Of a DNA stretch of 64,000 nt, positions 17,432 to 26,283 are shown piece after piece (the first letter of the stretch is position 1; every line of letters starts with the position of its first letter). Under the pieces are notes generated by a model. It made no database searches. It was given only the letters and a program-made list of their open reading frames with translations, and was not told the origin of the DNA. A program made the translations under genes and the position numbers. The DNA comes from G963664835 sp963664835 (lineage in GTDB: Bacteria; Chloroflexota; UBA6077; FW602-bin22; JBCLEL01). The stretch spans positions 124,001 to 188,000 of the forward strand of contig CAXXUG010000020.1 of the NCBI GenBank assembly GCA_963664835.2, read 5' to 3'.

Positions 17432-18406
17432 ATGGACTATGCCGTTGAAACGCGAGGCCTCGCTCGCAGCTATGGCGAGGTTAGGGCGCTCGATGGAATC
17501 GACCTGAACATATCCAAAGGCGAGATCTACGGGTTTCTGGGCCCGAACGGGGCGGGAAAGACGACGCTTGTCCGCATACTGATCACGCTGCTATTGCCAA
17601 CGAGCGGTAGCGCGACGGTGGCCGGCTATGACGTGCTCACCCAACCAAACGATATTCGTCTCCGAATCGGGGCCGCTCTTCAGGAAGCGGCTCTGGATCC
17701 AAAGCAGACCGGGCGCGAGATCCTTTGGCTACAAGGCCGGCTCTATGGGCTCTCCCGGAGCGAGATCGACACCCGGCTCGATGAGCTCTCCAACCTGATC
17801 GACATTGGCGACGCAATAGACCGGCTGACCGGCACCTACTCTGGGGGCATGAAGCGTCGACTGGACCTGGCGGCATCCCTTATCCATAATCCCCAGATCC
17901 TGTTTCTGGACGAGCCAACCACGGGGTTGGACCCGATCAGTAGAGCCCGAGCTTGGGAGGAAATAAGTCGTATCAACCAGGAACTGGAGGTTACCATCTT
18001 CCTGACGACCCAATACCTCGAGGAGGCCGACGAGCTTGCCGACCGGGTGGGCATCATCAACCACGGCAGGCTATTGGCCGAGGGGACTCCTACCGAGCTC
18101 AAGAGGAAGTTGGGCAACGACGTCATCATCGCACGAGTGGATGGGGGAGCAGAGCGGGCGAAGGCGGCGGTGGAAAGTCTCGATGGCGTGGTGGGAGTCG
18201 ACGCTACCGGCAGCGAGGTTATCATCCAAGTATCGAACGGCGCGGCGGCGATCAGCGGAGTAGCGCTCGCCCTTAACCAACGGCAAGTAGACGTCAGTGA
18301 AATAACCCTCAGGACCCCCACGCTCGACGACGTATTCTTGAGCGTTGTCGGCGCGCGCATGGAGGAGGAAGCTGAAGATCCGTCCATAGCGTCGAGTAAC
18401 AGCTAA
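17432..18406 (+). CDS. DrrA-type ABC exporter ATP-binding protein
   Basis: This 324-residue ATPase has Walker A GPNGAGKTT, signature YSGGMKRRLDLA, Walker B ILFLDEPTTGLD, and the TTQYLEEADELADRV segment in which Gln replaces the usual H-loop His, a DrrA-family hallmark. A DUF4162-like C-terminal domain (about residues 230-320) follows. It energises export of a lipophilic compound with the ABC-2 permease encoded 70 bp downstream. Start ATG 17432 has AGAGGA about 11 bases upstream. Daunorubicin-resistance homologues pump antibiotics or lipids; no biosynthetic genes are nearby, so the substrate is unknown. Confidence 0.9.
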   Translation: MDYAVETRGLARSYGEVRALDGIDLNISKGEIYGFLGPNGAGKTTLVRILITLLLPTSGSATVAGYDVLTQPNDIRLRIGAALQEAALDPKQTGREILWLQGRLYGLSRSEIDTRLDELSNLIDIGDAIDRLTGTYSGGMKRRLDLAASLIHNPQILFLDEPTTGLDPISRARAWEEISRINQELEVTIFLTTQYLEEADELADRVGIINHGRLLAEGTPTELKRKLGNDVIIARVDGGAERAKAAVESLDGVVGVDATGSEVIIQVSNGAAAISGVALALNQRQVDVSEITLRTPTLDDVFLSVVGARMEEEAEDPSIASSNS

Positions 18407-18477
18407 CCATCGTACGTTTGCCTAGGACCCGGCACAGCACCCATCCAGCCAAGTTTTCCGCAGGAGATCGATGACAA

Positions 18478-19281
18478 TTGAGCTTCGCCACGACATTACA
18501 AACTCCCATCCGCGCACGTCATGCTGGGTTCTTCTCGGACGTTATATCGGTAGCCATCAGGGCCCTTAGATCCATCCCCAGGGATCCGGATTTCATCTAT
18601 CCGGCCCTGGTGGTCCCTATATTCTTCTATGCAATCAACGTCGGCGCCCTGCAGGACGTCGCCGAGCGAATTCCCGGGATGGACTACAAGGCGTTTCAGC
18701 TGCCAGTCGCGATCAAATTCGCGGTCACCGGCATTTCTAGGGCCGTCACCCTGGTGACCGATATCCAGACCGGGTACTTCGACCGGCTGTCGCTGACGCC
18801 GGTGAATCGCCTTGCCTTGCTGCTTGGCCTGACCGTCGCTGACTTCACGTTGGTCGTTGCGCTGACCTTTCCGGTCATTGTGCTTGGATTTGTGGTTGGC
18901 GTCACGTTCGCGGCGGGTCCGCTGGGACTGCTGCTGTTTATCTTGCTGTCGGGACTATGGGGCCTGGTGTTTACCGGCTTCCCCTACGCAATCGCACTGA
19001 AGACCGGCAGTCCCGCGGCGGTGAACTCCAGCTTTCTACTGTTCTTTCCGTTCGCGTTTCTGACCACCGTGTTCGTGCCGAAGGAGGCGATGACCGGCTG
19101 GATGTCCACAGTTGCGACCTTCAACCCAGTCACCTACCTGTTGGATGCGCAGCGGTCCCTGATCACGGTTGGCTGGGACCCCGAGGCGCTAGTCAAGGGG
19201 ATCGCCTGCATAGCCGGAGTAGGGGTGGTTAGCGGAACCTTGGCACTTCTGGCTCTCCGGGGTCGGACACGCCGGGCTTAG
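18478..19281 (+). CDS. ABC-2 type exporter permease (DrrB-like)
   Basis: This 267-residue membrane protein has about six helices and the DrrB-family pattern (RDPDFIYPALVVPIFFYAINVG near residue 40; PFAFLTTVFVPKEAMTGWM ... NPVTYLLDAQRSL near residue 200). It forms the channel for the ATPase encoded immediately upstream. The assigned start is TTG 18478 with AGGAG about 11 bases upstream; an ATG at 18471 is in another frame. The stop is 21 bp before the DUF2332 gene, which may share the transcript. Confidence 0.87.
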   Translation: MSFATTLQTPIRARHAGFFSDVISVAIRALRSIPRDPDFIYPALVVPIFFYAINVGALQDVAERIPGMDYKAFQLPVAIKFAVTGISRAVTLVTDIQTGYFDRLSLTPVNRLALLLGLTVADFTLVVALTFPVIVLGFVVGVTFAAGPLGLLLFILLSGLWGLVFTGFPYAIALKTGSPAAVNSSFLLFFPFAFLTTVFVPKEAMTGWMSTVATFNPVTYLLDAQRSLITVGWDPEALVKGIACIAGVGVVSGTLALLALRGRTRRA

Positions 19282-19302
19282 GCGCCCAGATAGCAAAGCT
19301 GA

Positions 19303-20361
19303 ATGTGCCGCTTGGAGAAACTGGCCCAATACTTTGAGCGCTTCGCCCGGAAGGAAGTGAGGGACAGTTCCCCGCTATACCGCCGGCTTGCGTCGGCAGT
19401 GGCCGGCGATCGCGATCTCGTCGACTTGGCGGGCCACGCTCCGTCCGGCCCGACGCCAAATCTCTTCTTGGCAGCAGTTCACTACCTGCTATTGCAGGGA
19501 GTGCCTCATCGCCTAGCAGCGTTCTACCCGACCGTTTCGGGATCGGCGCCGATGAGTGGTGACCCATTTCCTGATTTTCGCGCCTTCTGTTTTGAGCACG
19601 CCGAACAAGTCCGCTTTCTCTTGAGCACCCGTAAGGTGCAGACCAACGAAGTGAGGCGCTGCGGGATTCTGCTCCCCGCATTCAACTGTATCGCCTCGCG
19701 TCGGCCGGGCAGACCGCTTGCGTTGGTCGAGGTAGGTACGAGCGCCGGACTCCTTTTATCGTGGGATCGGTACGAATACGCCTACTCGGGAGAAAAGCAA
19801 AGCTACGGGGTTCAAGGCAGTACCGTCCAGATCGAGTGTGCCGTCAGAGGCCGGCGCCGACCGCCGTTTCGGTCAGTATTGCCGAGGGTATCCCGTCGGA
19901 TAGGGATCGACCTCGACCCGATCGACGTTCACGATCCGGACCAAATACTCTGGCTGCAGGCCTTCATGTGGGGAGATCAGCCGGAGCGGGTGCAGCGTCT
20001 GCGGCAGGCTATCGGGATAGCATCCAGGCAGCCGATTGAACTGTTAGCCGGCGACGCGCTCGAAGTGCTGCCAGCGGCGACTTCTGGTATCTCGCGAGAG
20101 GCGGTCCCGGTGGTATTCCACAGCCACACACTGAATCAGTTTAGTCCTGAGGCACGACGGCGGCTCGAAGAGATGTTGTCGAGTTTATCGCAGGGACGCC
20201 GCATCTATAAACTATCGCTGGAAGGGACAGGACAGGGTGCGACCAGCCAGTCGCGTATGGAGCTGACGGTATGGAGCGACGGGCAGGCAGCGGAGCGGTG
20301 GCTGCTTGCCTATTACGAGCCTCACGGCGAATGGATCGAGTGGTTGGAGGAAAGCTTGTAG
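19303..20361 (+). CDS. DUF2332 family protein
   Basis: This 352-residue protein matches the DUF2332 pattern: helical N-terminus (YFERFARKEVRDSSPLYRRL), LVEVGTSAGLLLSWDRY near residue 140 (a glycine-rich loop like that of an SAM methyltransferase), IDVHDPDQILWLQAFMWGDQ near residue 205, and VVFHSHTLNQF near residue 270. No biochemical role is established for the family; the loop suggests nucleotide or SAM binding. It follows the DrrAB-type genes by 21 bp on the same strand and may be co-transcribed. Start ATG 19303. Confidence 0.82.
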   Translation: MCRLEKLAQYFERFARKEVRDSSPLYRRLASAVAGDRDLVDLAGHAPSGPTPNLFLAAVHYLLLQGVPHRLAAFYPTVSGSAPMSGDPFPDFRAFCFEHAEQVRFLLSTRKVQTNEVRRCGILLPAFNCIASRRPGRPLALVEVGTSAGLLLSWDRYEYAYSGEKQSYGVQGSTVQIECAVRGRRRPPFRSVLPRVSRRIGIDLDPIDVHDPDQILWLQAFMWGDQPERVQRLRQAIGIASRQPIELLAGDALEVLPAATSGISREAVPVVFHSHTLNQFSPEARRRLEEMLSSLSQGRRIYKLSLEGTGQGATSQSRMELTVWSDGQAAERWLLAYYEPHGEWIEWLEESL

Positions 20362-20657
20362 GTCAGCCGCCGGCCGGCCCACCAAGGTACGAAAAGCGTG
20401 AGATGCGGTTTGGTACGGCGAATTGGCAGGGTAGATTCTGTTGGGCCACGCCCCGACCTCTGCGGGAGACGACCCCAGCGCTACTTTTTTCTTTTCCCGC
20501 TAGAAACGAACACGAGATGAGGGAAGTTAGCTGGCAAGCCATTTTCCTACCAATTACGACTGGAAGGGATGCAACGGCAAAATGGACGCCGCGAATGGTC
20601 AATGAAGGGTGACTTGAGCTGTTTAAGTTCGTATCAATGAGGGTTTGGAGTCAATTC
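20362..20657. repeat. Intergenic region with degraded repeats
   Basis: Bases 20385-20530 hold degraded, inverted pieces of the GGTACGAAAA and CCCGCTACATT repeat families. No gene is supported. Confidence 0.5.
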
Positions 20658-21884
20658 TTAGACTCTACCAACTAGCCATTTCAATGAGGCCGGCCAGACC
20701 AAGGCGAGCACAGCGCCCAATACCGGCAGGCAGCCTGCAACGATGAACGTGCCGGCAATCCCCAACCCGGGTACGTGGGGCAGACCCTGGAGAGCGATCC
20801 CTCCTGCCACGATTCCCCCGACGATCGCGCCGGATGAAATCCCCATCTCAAGTGCCATGCCGATGGTCGCCATGGCGCTGCCGCGTTCTTCGAGTTTGCC
20901 TCGATCGGCGGCGACCGCGAACAGCGACGGCTGAGTCGCACCGATCCCGACGCCAATTGCCAGCGATGCCACAAGGATCAACCAGGACTGAGCAAACGCC
21001 AACAACCACAGCGCCAGGCCGGTAATTGCCAACCCGGGCAGGATAACTTGGGCGCGCCCGAACCGATCGGACATGCGGCCGGCGGACCACTGAGACAGCA
21101 TCAGCCCAACCGTGTAGGTGATGAAAGGAAGGCCGGCGTTGGGCAAGCCGCGTTCCATGGCCAGTATCGGACCAAAGGTGAACAAGCCGCCGTAGGCGAA
21201 CATCGACGCGAACATGAACACGCTTGGGCCCAGGGCATCTCGATTGAACAACAGCCGTTTATCGACTGCCGCAACTTCCAACGGTCGTTCGCGCACCTGT
21301 CCTGCTGACATCGCCGATACGAATCCAAGCGCGGCACAGACCAGAAAGATCGACGCAAATCCGGCTTCAGAAGCGAGCAATACGCCGAGCGGAGGGCCAA
21401 ACCCGAGTGAGATGTTGTAGGCGGTGGTATACACGCCCATGGCCTCGGCCCGCCGCTTCACCGGAGACACTACCGTCGCCAGCGTCTGGCCGGCGGTGAC
21501 AAACGTCGCCATCCCGATTCCGTTGAACGCCCGCAGGGCCAGAAGCGCCGGCACGGCGCCTACCAACGCATAGCCCAACGGACTCAATCCGAAGATCACG
21601 GCGCCCGTAACCATTACCCACTTGCGCCGGATCCGGTCGATGACGTAGGCGGTAGGCAACCGTGAGAGAAATGCGACCGCCGCAAAAACGCCGGTCACGA
21701 GGCCAATCTCGAATGCGCCTGCACCCAGACTCCGAGCATAGATCGGCATGACCGCGGCCAGGCCATAGAAGCAGGCCCCAAGTGAGAATGTGGACCCTAG
21801 GATGAAGAGATAGTCGCGATGAAACAGCCGTTGGTCATCGGTGGGCGCCTGCCCCGTCCCAGGTTTGGTTGAAGCTAAGCGCAC
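20658..21884 (-). CDS. Major facilitator superfamily transporter
   Basis: This 408-residue protein has twelve predicted helices. The loop 2-3 motif is degenerate (YVIDRIRRKWVM, about residue 83), and the second half repeats it (AGRMSDRFGRAQVI, about residue 270). The likely role is proton-coupled efflux or uptake of a small molecule; the YfkF/AraJ-type drug efflux group is a reasonable comparison. Start GTG 21884. It has no close operon partner. Confidence 0.87.
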   Translation of the reverse strand: MRLASTKPGTGQAPTDDQRLFHRDYLFILGSTFSLGACFYGLAAVMPIYARSLGAGAFEIGLVTGVFAAVAFLSRLPTAYVIDRIRRKWVMVTGAVIFGLSPLGYALVGAVPALLALRAFNGIGMATFVTAGQTLATVVSPVKRRAEAMGVYTTAYNISLGFGPPLGVLLASEAGFASIFLVCAALGFVSAMSAGQVRERPLEVAAVDKRLLFNRDALGPSVFMFASMFAYGGLFTFGPILAMERGLPNAGLPFITYTVGLMLSQWSAGRMSDRFGRAQVILPGLAITGLALWLLAFAQSWLILVASLAIGVGIGATQPSLFAVAADRGKLEERGSAMATIGMALEMGISSGAIVGGIVAGGIALQGLPHVPGLGIAGTFIVAGCLPVLGAVLALVWPASLKWLVGRV

Positions 21885-22363
21885 TTGCGGCTGTGTACCG
21901 TCAGAGACGGATCTTCAGTTGTCGCGTGACGCAACCGACGGTAGGTTCCTGGCTTGGTCTGCATCGCATGGGTCTTGCTCCGCTTCAGGTTGCTATGGCT
22001 TGGGGTCCGTAATGTCGCTTGACCGGGCGGAGGAGAGTTTGTCGACATCCGGGCACCGGTCCAATCTGTAGACCAGGCAATCTTACCTGCGAAACAGTTC
22101 AGATTCTATACTCGCCTCTGGGTAAGTGTTCAGTCTCATGGGCACCAGCACCGTGGACGAGCGGTTACCCACAGATCAGGCTCTTTTGCCGGCGGGGCCA
22201 TCTCATCGGCGTAAGCCAGGAATGGGTTGCAAGGGGCATCCGGCATCCTCCGCGTAGGGGCGACGCACGCGTCCGCCCTGGGGTTGGGCTGGCGAACCGG
22301 CCGTACCGCGAGCCGCATTGATGCGGCGAGCCAGAAACGTCTTGAACGCCCCCGACGATCGCC
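21885..22363. repeat. Intergenic region with CGACGCACGCGTCG-type repeat
   Basis: A repeat GTAGGGGCGACGCACGCGTC lies at about 22254-22281 and recurs near 24944 and, degraded, near 25796. The rest up to the RAYT remnant shows no supported gene. Confidence 0.55.
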
Positions 22364-22392
22364 GTATAGGCGCGTTTGAAACCCGCCTCTAC
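22364..22392. repeat. REP palindrome (b) inside RAYT remnant
   Basis: A near-perfect 29-bp palindrome of the GTAGAGGCGGGTTTGAAACC family. Other copies are at 3122-3146, 29869-29894 and 53886-53914, and a half-copy is at 56122-56136. It sits directly after the HUH motif of a decayed transposase gene on the minus strand. Confidence 0.8.
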
Positions 22393-22488
22393 TAACACCA
22401 AAATGGCGTGCACATGATTGGGTATGATTACGCAAGCATCCAAGCACGCGTCGGTCCCATCCCGCGAGGGCGCCTCGCCGTCAGCCAA
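22365..22488 (-). pseudogene. Remnant of REP-associated tyrosine transposase (RAYT)
   Basis: On the minus strand the segment encodes ACVIIPNHVHAILVLVEAGF, containing the PNHVH (HUH) metal-binding motif of Y1/RAYT transposases. The surrounding 108-codon frame is otherwise unlike the family, and the catalytic Tyr region is absent, so only a fragment of the N-terminal half remains. The REP palindrome follows the motif directly. RAYTs are thought to mobilise the REP sequences they sit with. Similar fragments occur at 53.9 and 56.1 kb. Confidence 0.65.
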
Positions 22489-22506
22489 TCGAGCCTGAAC
22501 GCCGGC

Positions 22507-23721
22507 TTATCGAGCTTGCATGATCAACAACCCGTTTTCGCCATCAGCCACGTAGATAATGCCATTTCTAATCACCGACATACGAGCGTTTCCCGGTGTG
22601 TTGACGCTCGCCACTCGCCTCGGCTGGGCCGGATTGGAAACATCAACCAGGAGCACGTCTCCATTACTGACCACCGCCATACCGCCCTCCACCGCGACAT
22701 GCATTGTATTCGCGCCGGTTTCAAGCAGGCCCACCTGGATTGGCTTCCCCAGGTCGGCTAGGTTGAATATCGTCAGGGTGCCATGACCAGCCACATACAG
22801 GTATGGCGGACTGAAATCGCTCGAGAGTGGAAAGTTGGCTGGGAGAGAAAAATTGGAGCCTACGCTAACGAAGTGCAGGCTGACCTCGCCGACCATACTC
22901 GGCCGGCGGGAATCACTCAGGTCGTAAATCGCGATGACATACGGCGATGTGTCTCCCGTGTCCTCGGTCAAGAACACCAAGCCACCGAACACCGATACCC
23001 GGACAAAGGCTTTACGCATCGGAATGATGGTCGAGATCTGCATAGGTCGCCCCAGGATCTCAACGAATTGGGCGCTGGCGGAGCCACCAGCCAATATAAG
23101 GATGCCCGCCTGCAAGCTGATGTTTGCCGGGCCCACGCTATCGACCGGAGGCGGCGGGATGACTTCGGGCGGTTCGAAAGGTCCATCAATGTCTTGAATC
23201 TCGAATACACGCACGTGTGGGTCGGTGTCGGTTGACAGGACCGCAAGAAAGCTCGAACTGGCCGCTACGTCATCAGCGATCGCTTCAATGCGTGCTATCC
23301 GCGCCGGCTCGCCAGGCTCGGAGACATCGATGATGTGGACCCCCGCATGGCCGGCTGCGACGAAGAGCCGGTCTCCAATGAGCGAGAGATTGGCGGTCCT
23401 ACCCTCAAGCTGGATGTGGCCAATCCGCGTCAAGACGGTAGGTCGCCGAGGTGATCCCTCACCAGCCGAGCCAGGAGTCGGGGGCAACGGGATCCCTCGC
23501 AGCGGCGCTACGCTGGTCCCTCCCTGGTCCGGAAGTGTTGTGGTGGTCGGCACGGGAGATAGATTCGCCATTCGAGCGCCAGGGAATGAGGCCAGGGTCG
23601 GAGACGGAACCGCCGGCGCCTCGGGTCCAAGGCAGCCAGCCAGGGTCGCGGACAGCGCCAGGTAAATCAGGAAGGCGCCTACCACCCGGCCTGGCGACGC
23701 CGCAAACACAGGCGTGGGCAA
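22507..23721 (-). CDS. LVIVD-repeat lipoprotein (beta-propeller)
   Basis: This 404-residue protein has a lipoprotein signal peptide ending LALSATLAGC (lipidated Cys about residue 30), a Pro/Thr/Ser-rich linker, and LVIVD-type repeats from about residue 95 (GHAGVHIIDVSEPGEPARIARI; LTIFNLADLGKPIQVGLLE; DVLLVDVSNPAQPRRVASV; NGLLIM). LVIVD repeats form beta-propellers on cell-surface proteins. It is probably a surface-anchored binding protein. No catalytic residues can be assigned. It stands alone on the minus strand. Confidence 0.8.
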   Translation of the reverse strand: MPTPVFAASPGRVVGAFLIYLALSATLAGCLGPEAPAVPSPTLASFPGARMANLSPVPTTTTLPDQGGTSVAPLRGIPLPPTPGSAGEGSPRRPTVLTRIGHIQLEGRTANLSLIGDRLFVAAGHAGVHIIDVSEPGEPARIARIEAIADDVAASSSFLAVLSTDTDPHVRVFEIQDIDGPFEPPEVIPPPPVDSVGPANISLQAGILILAGGSASAQFVEILGRPMQISTIIPMRKAFVRVSVFGGLVFLTEDTGDTSPYVIAIYDLSDSRRPSMVGEVSLHFVSVGSNFSLPANFPLSSDFSPPYLYVAGHGTLTIFNLADLGKPIQVGLLETGANTMHVAVEGGMAVVSNGDVLLVDVSNPAQPRRVASVNTPGNARMSVIRNGIIYVADGENGLLIMQAR

Positions 23722-23993
23722 CAGCTACCTCCATCCACCTTTCCCAACCGGAAACATGTCTCGTCGCGACAACGGCTCAGGCCCAAACCGTAGGCACGAA
23801 CTCCCTATGGTCAACGTTTACTAAAGGCATCTCACGGTTCCAGGCCTCAGGCGGCCTGCCCCAGACGGCCATGGAACAAATGGTGTAGAGCTTCAAAGCC
23901 CGGTAAACATGAGCAAAACGCGCATCCCATCACCCACGGACCAGACTTCGGCGAGCACCTCGCAAGCGAACTCTCCGCACTACCTGGCCGGAA
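23722..23993. other. 272-bp intergenic region
   Basis: Separates the LVIVD lipoprotein and the aldolase. No repeat, hairpin or gene is evident. Confidence 0.4.
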
Positions 23994-24812
23994 TCAGGAG
24001 ACCTCTTCTCGAAACTTGAGAACTTCGTTTGCCGATCTGCTAATCAGGTCGAGCGCGCCAACCGTGAAATACCGTACCCCTTGGGCGTATCGTCGAGCGC
24101 GAACCCCCAACTCCGCGTCCGAGGATCCACTCTGCCAATACTGCCGGCCGGCGGCCATCACCTTTTCCACAACCTCTTCAACGATCTTCTGGACGTTCGG
24201 ATGGTTCCAATCACCCTGGTAGCCGAGGGACGTCGACAGATCGCGCATGCCGACGCTGAACACGTCGAGCCCGTCAACTTTGAGTATATCGTCCAGGTTA
24301 TCGAGACCATCCTCGTCTTCGATGATGGCAAAGATCATTGTTTCGCGATTGGCCATAGCCTGGTAATCATCCGCATTGTGCACCTGGGCGTATCCGGACG
24401 CGCGGGCATGGCCGGCGAAACTGCGGTGGCCGATCGGGGCGTACTTTGCATGCGCGACCAACTCTTCGGCCTGAGCCACGGTGGTTAGATGCGGCACCAT
24501 CACCCCGGTGGCGCCAGAGTTGAGGCTGCGGTCGATCAGGCGAGCGTCGTGGTAGGGAATGCGAATTACGGACTGCATTCCGACAGCGTTTGCCGCCCTG
24601 ACCATTTCGGTACAGGTCTGAACGCTCATTTGCCCCTGTTCGCTGTCGATGAGGGCAAAATCGAATCCGAGCAGCCCAAACCACTCTACAATCTCCGGCG
24701 ATGGTATGTGAAGACTGCCACCAAAGATCGGCCCTTCGGCCTCTTTATCGCGAAGTGAACCTCTTAGCAAACCTGGCCTCCTTAGCTCTTGTATTTCAGG
24801 GTACTCAAACAA
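23994..24812 (-). CDS. HpcH/HpaI aldolase family protein (2-keto-3-deoxy sugar-acid aldolase-like)
   Basis: This 272-residue TIM-barrel protein has the family motifs FDFALIDSEQGQM (usual form DFxxxDxEHG; the His is Gln here), RIPYHDARLIDRSLNSGATGVMVPH with the metal/phosphate region, and FAIIEDEDGLDNLDDIL supplying acidic metal ligands. HpaI-type enzymes cleave 2-keto-3-deoxy acids into pyruvate and an aldehyde. The Gln in place of the conserved His may weaken or change activity. It could act downstream of the enolase-superfamily dehydratase at 1.7 kb, but they are unlinked. Start ATG 24812. Confidence 0.82.
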   Translation of the reverse strand: MFEYPEIQELRRPGLLRGSLRDKEAEGPIFGGSLHIPSPEIVEWFGLLGFDFALIDSEQGQMSVQTCTEMVRAANAVGMQSVIRIPYHDARLIDRSLNSGATGVMVPHLTTVAQAEELVAHAKYAPIGHRSFAGHARASGYAQVHNADDYQAMANRETMIFAIIEDEDGLDNLDDILKVDGLDVFSVGMRDLSTSLGYQGDWNHPNVQKIVEEVVEKVMAAGRQYWQSGSSDAELGVRARRYAQGVRYFTVGALDLISRSANEVLKFREEVS

Positions 24813-26283
24813 GCGGATATATGAGGGTATCTAGGCGTCACGCCAGCGAAAAGTATATACCTTTACGCCACACAGACTCCCACGGCGCCACTGCTCCCAG
24901 GGACTTTCTATCCTTTAGTGTTTAGGACTGTATCGGCGTCATCGTAGGGGCGACGCACGCGTCGCCCTGGGCGGGTCGCGGCAACCCCCTACCAGCCGGC
25001 CCCTCCATTCGTCTTTGGTACGAAAATGACGTTACGCGGCCCGAGAGTGCCCGCATTCGACCGCTCCCGCACTCGTCTACTTGGCCTCCCAACGGTCACT
25101 CCGGCGAAAGCCGGAGTCCAGAGGGGTGGGGGCTTGTCCCCCGCTCCCGGTGGTCCGGCAACCAACCCTGATCCCGAGCCATCTTAGAGAAGACTCGTCA
25201 ACCGGTGCCCCGATTTTCATACCTTGGTGTGCCGGCGCAAGCCGGGATGAGCGATTGGTACGAAAATGGCCTTCCACCTAACTTCTTCTAACACATCGTC
25301 GTTCGTAGCCGGAAAGGAGGAATGTAGCGCGGGGGCTTGTCCCCCGCTGGGGCCGGGGGCGGGGCATGGCAGAATGCCCTGTGCGAATTCGCCTCATGAA
25401 ACGGCAACTCCGGGTTTTCATACCTAGGCGTGCCGGCCCCCGCCGGCATGGAGGATTGGTACGACAATGGATGGACCCGTCGGACCCAACGCCGAATTCG
25501 CAATTCCAGCGAAGGCGGGAATCCAGGAGGGGAGGCGTGGGTGGCGCCAAATTTCATACCTTGGTGTGCCGGCGCAAGCCGGGATGGGCGATTGCTTTGA
25601 CAACGGCATGTCCCCATCGCATCGCAAAGCCGAATTCGTCACTCCGGCGAAAGCCGGAGTCCAGAGGGGCAGGGGTGGGAAATGTAGCGCGGTCGAAGAC
25701 TACGCGAGGCGAGGGGCTGGTCCCCCGCTCCAGCCGCACCGCTGGTTACGCCGGCTCCATAATCCTCATGGGCATCCCACCAACCACCAGCATCGACGTA
25801 GGGGCGACTCACGAGTCCATTCGCTCCAACTAATTCTTACGGTCGGCCATGAGGAAGGGGGCCAATGTAGGGCGGGGGCTTGTCCCCCGCCTGGGGCGGC
25901 CGGCGGTTCGTGAGATGCAGGCGTTGTGTTGGCCGGCAGGTGTTCGTCGCCGGCGCGTTTCGTTGGTGGGTGGGAGGTTTATCGCTGCTACGTCTCTGGA
26001 TTTTCTAGTTGGTTTACCTCATGCGCCCCCAATTGCGCCACATTGTCGGACGTGAGGAAGGTGAGATATACATTGGCCCTCATTCGCAACTCCGGCGATC
26101 CAAAGCATGCCCCGCACACACCTCAGACGGGCTGGAATCCAGAGGGGAGGGGAATAGCACTACCACCGCCGACCTTCGGGTGACAACGGGTGTTAGAGAA
26201 TAAAAAACCGCTGCCTGCTCCACACGCTGGCCGGCTGTGCGTTCTCTATGTCGATACTACGACACACGCACGCCTGACTGACG
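24813..26283. repeat. 1.5-kb repeat-only intergenic region
   Basis: Holds, in order: a CGACGCACGCGTCG hairpin (24944-24970); the 254-bp block 25015-25268 identical to 4758-5011; the CTTGTCCCCC hairpin (25321-25350, 25865-25893, and an interrupted form 25681-25728); TTTTCATACC...GGTACGAAAA elements at about 25412-25470 and 25548-25600; and CTCCGGCGAAAGCCGGAG at about 25640. Near 26176-26215 is a GGTGTTAGAGAATAAAAAAC repeat shared with 31620-31660. All short frames here are repeat-derived. Confidence 0.75.

Noticed and set aside
24940..26230. CRISPR array
   Set aside because: Repeats are of several families, irregularly spaced and dispersed over the window, with no cas genes.
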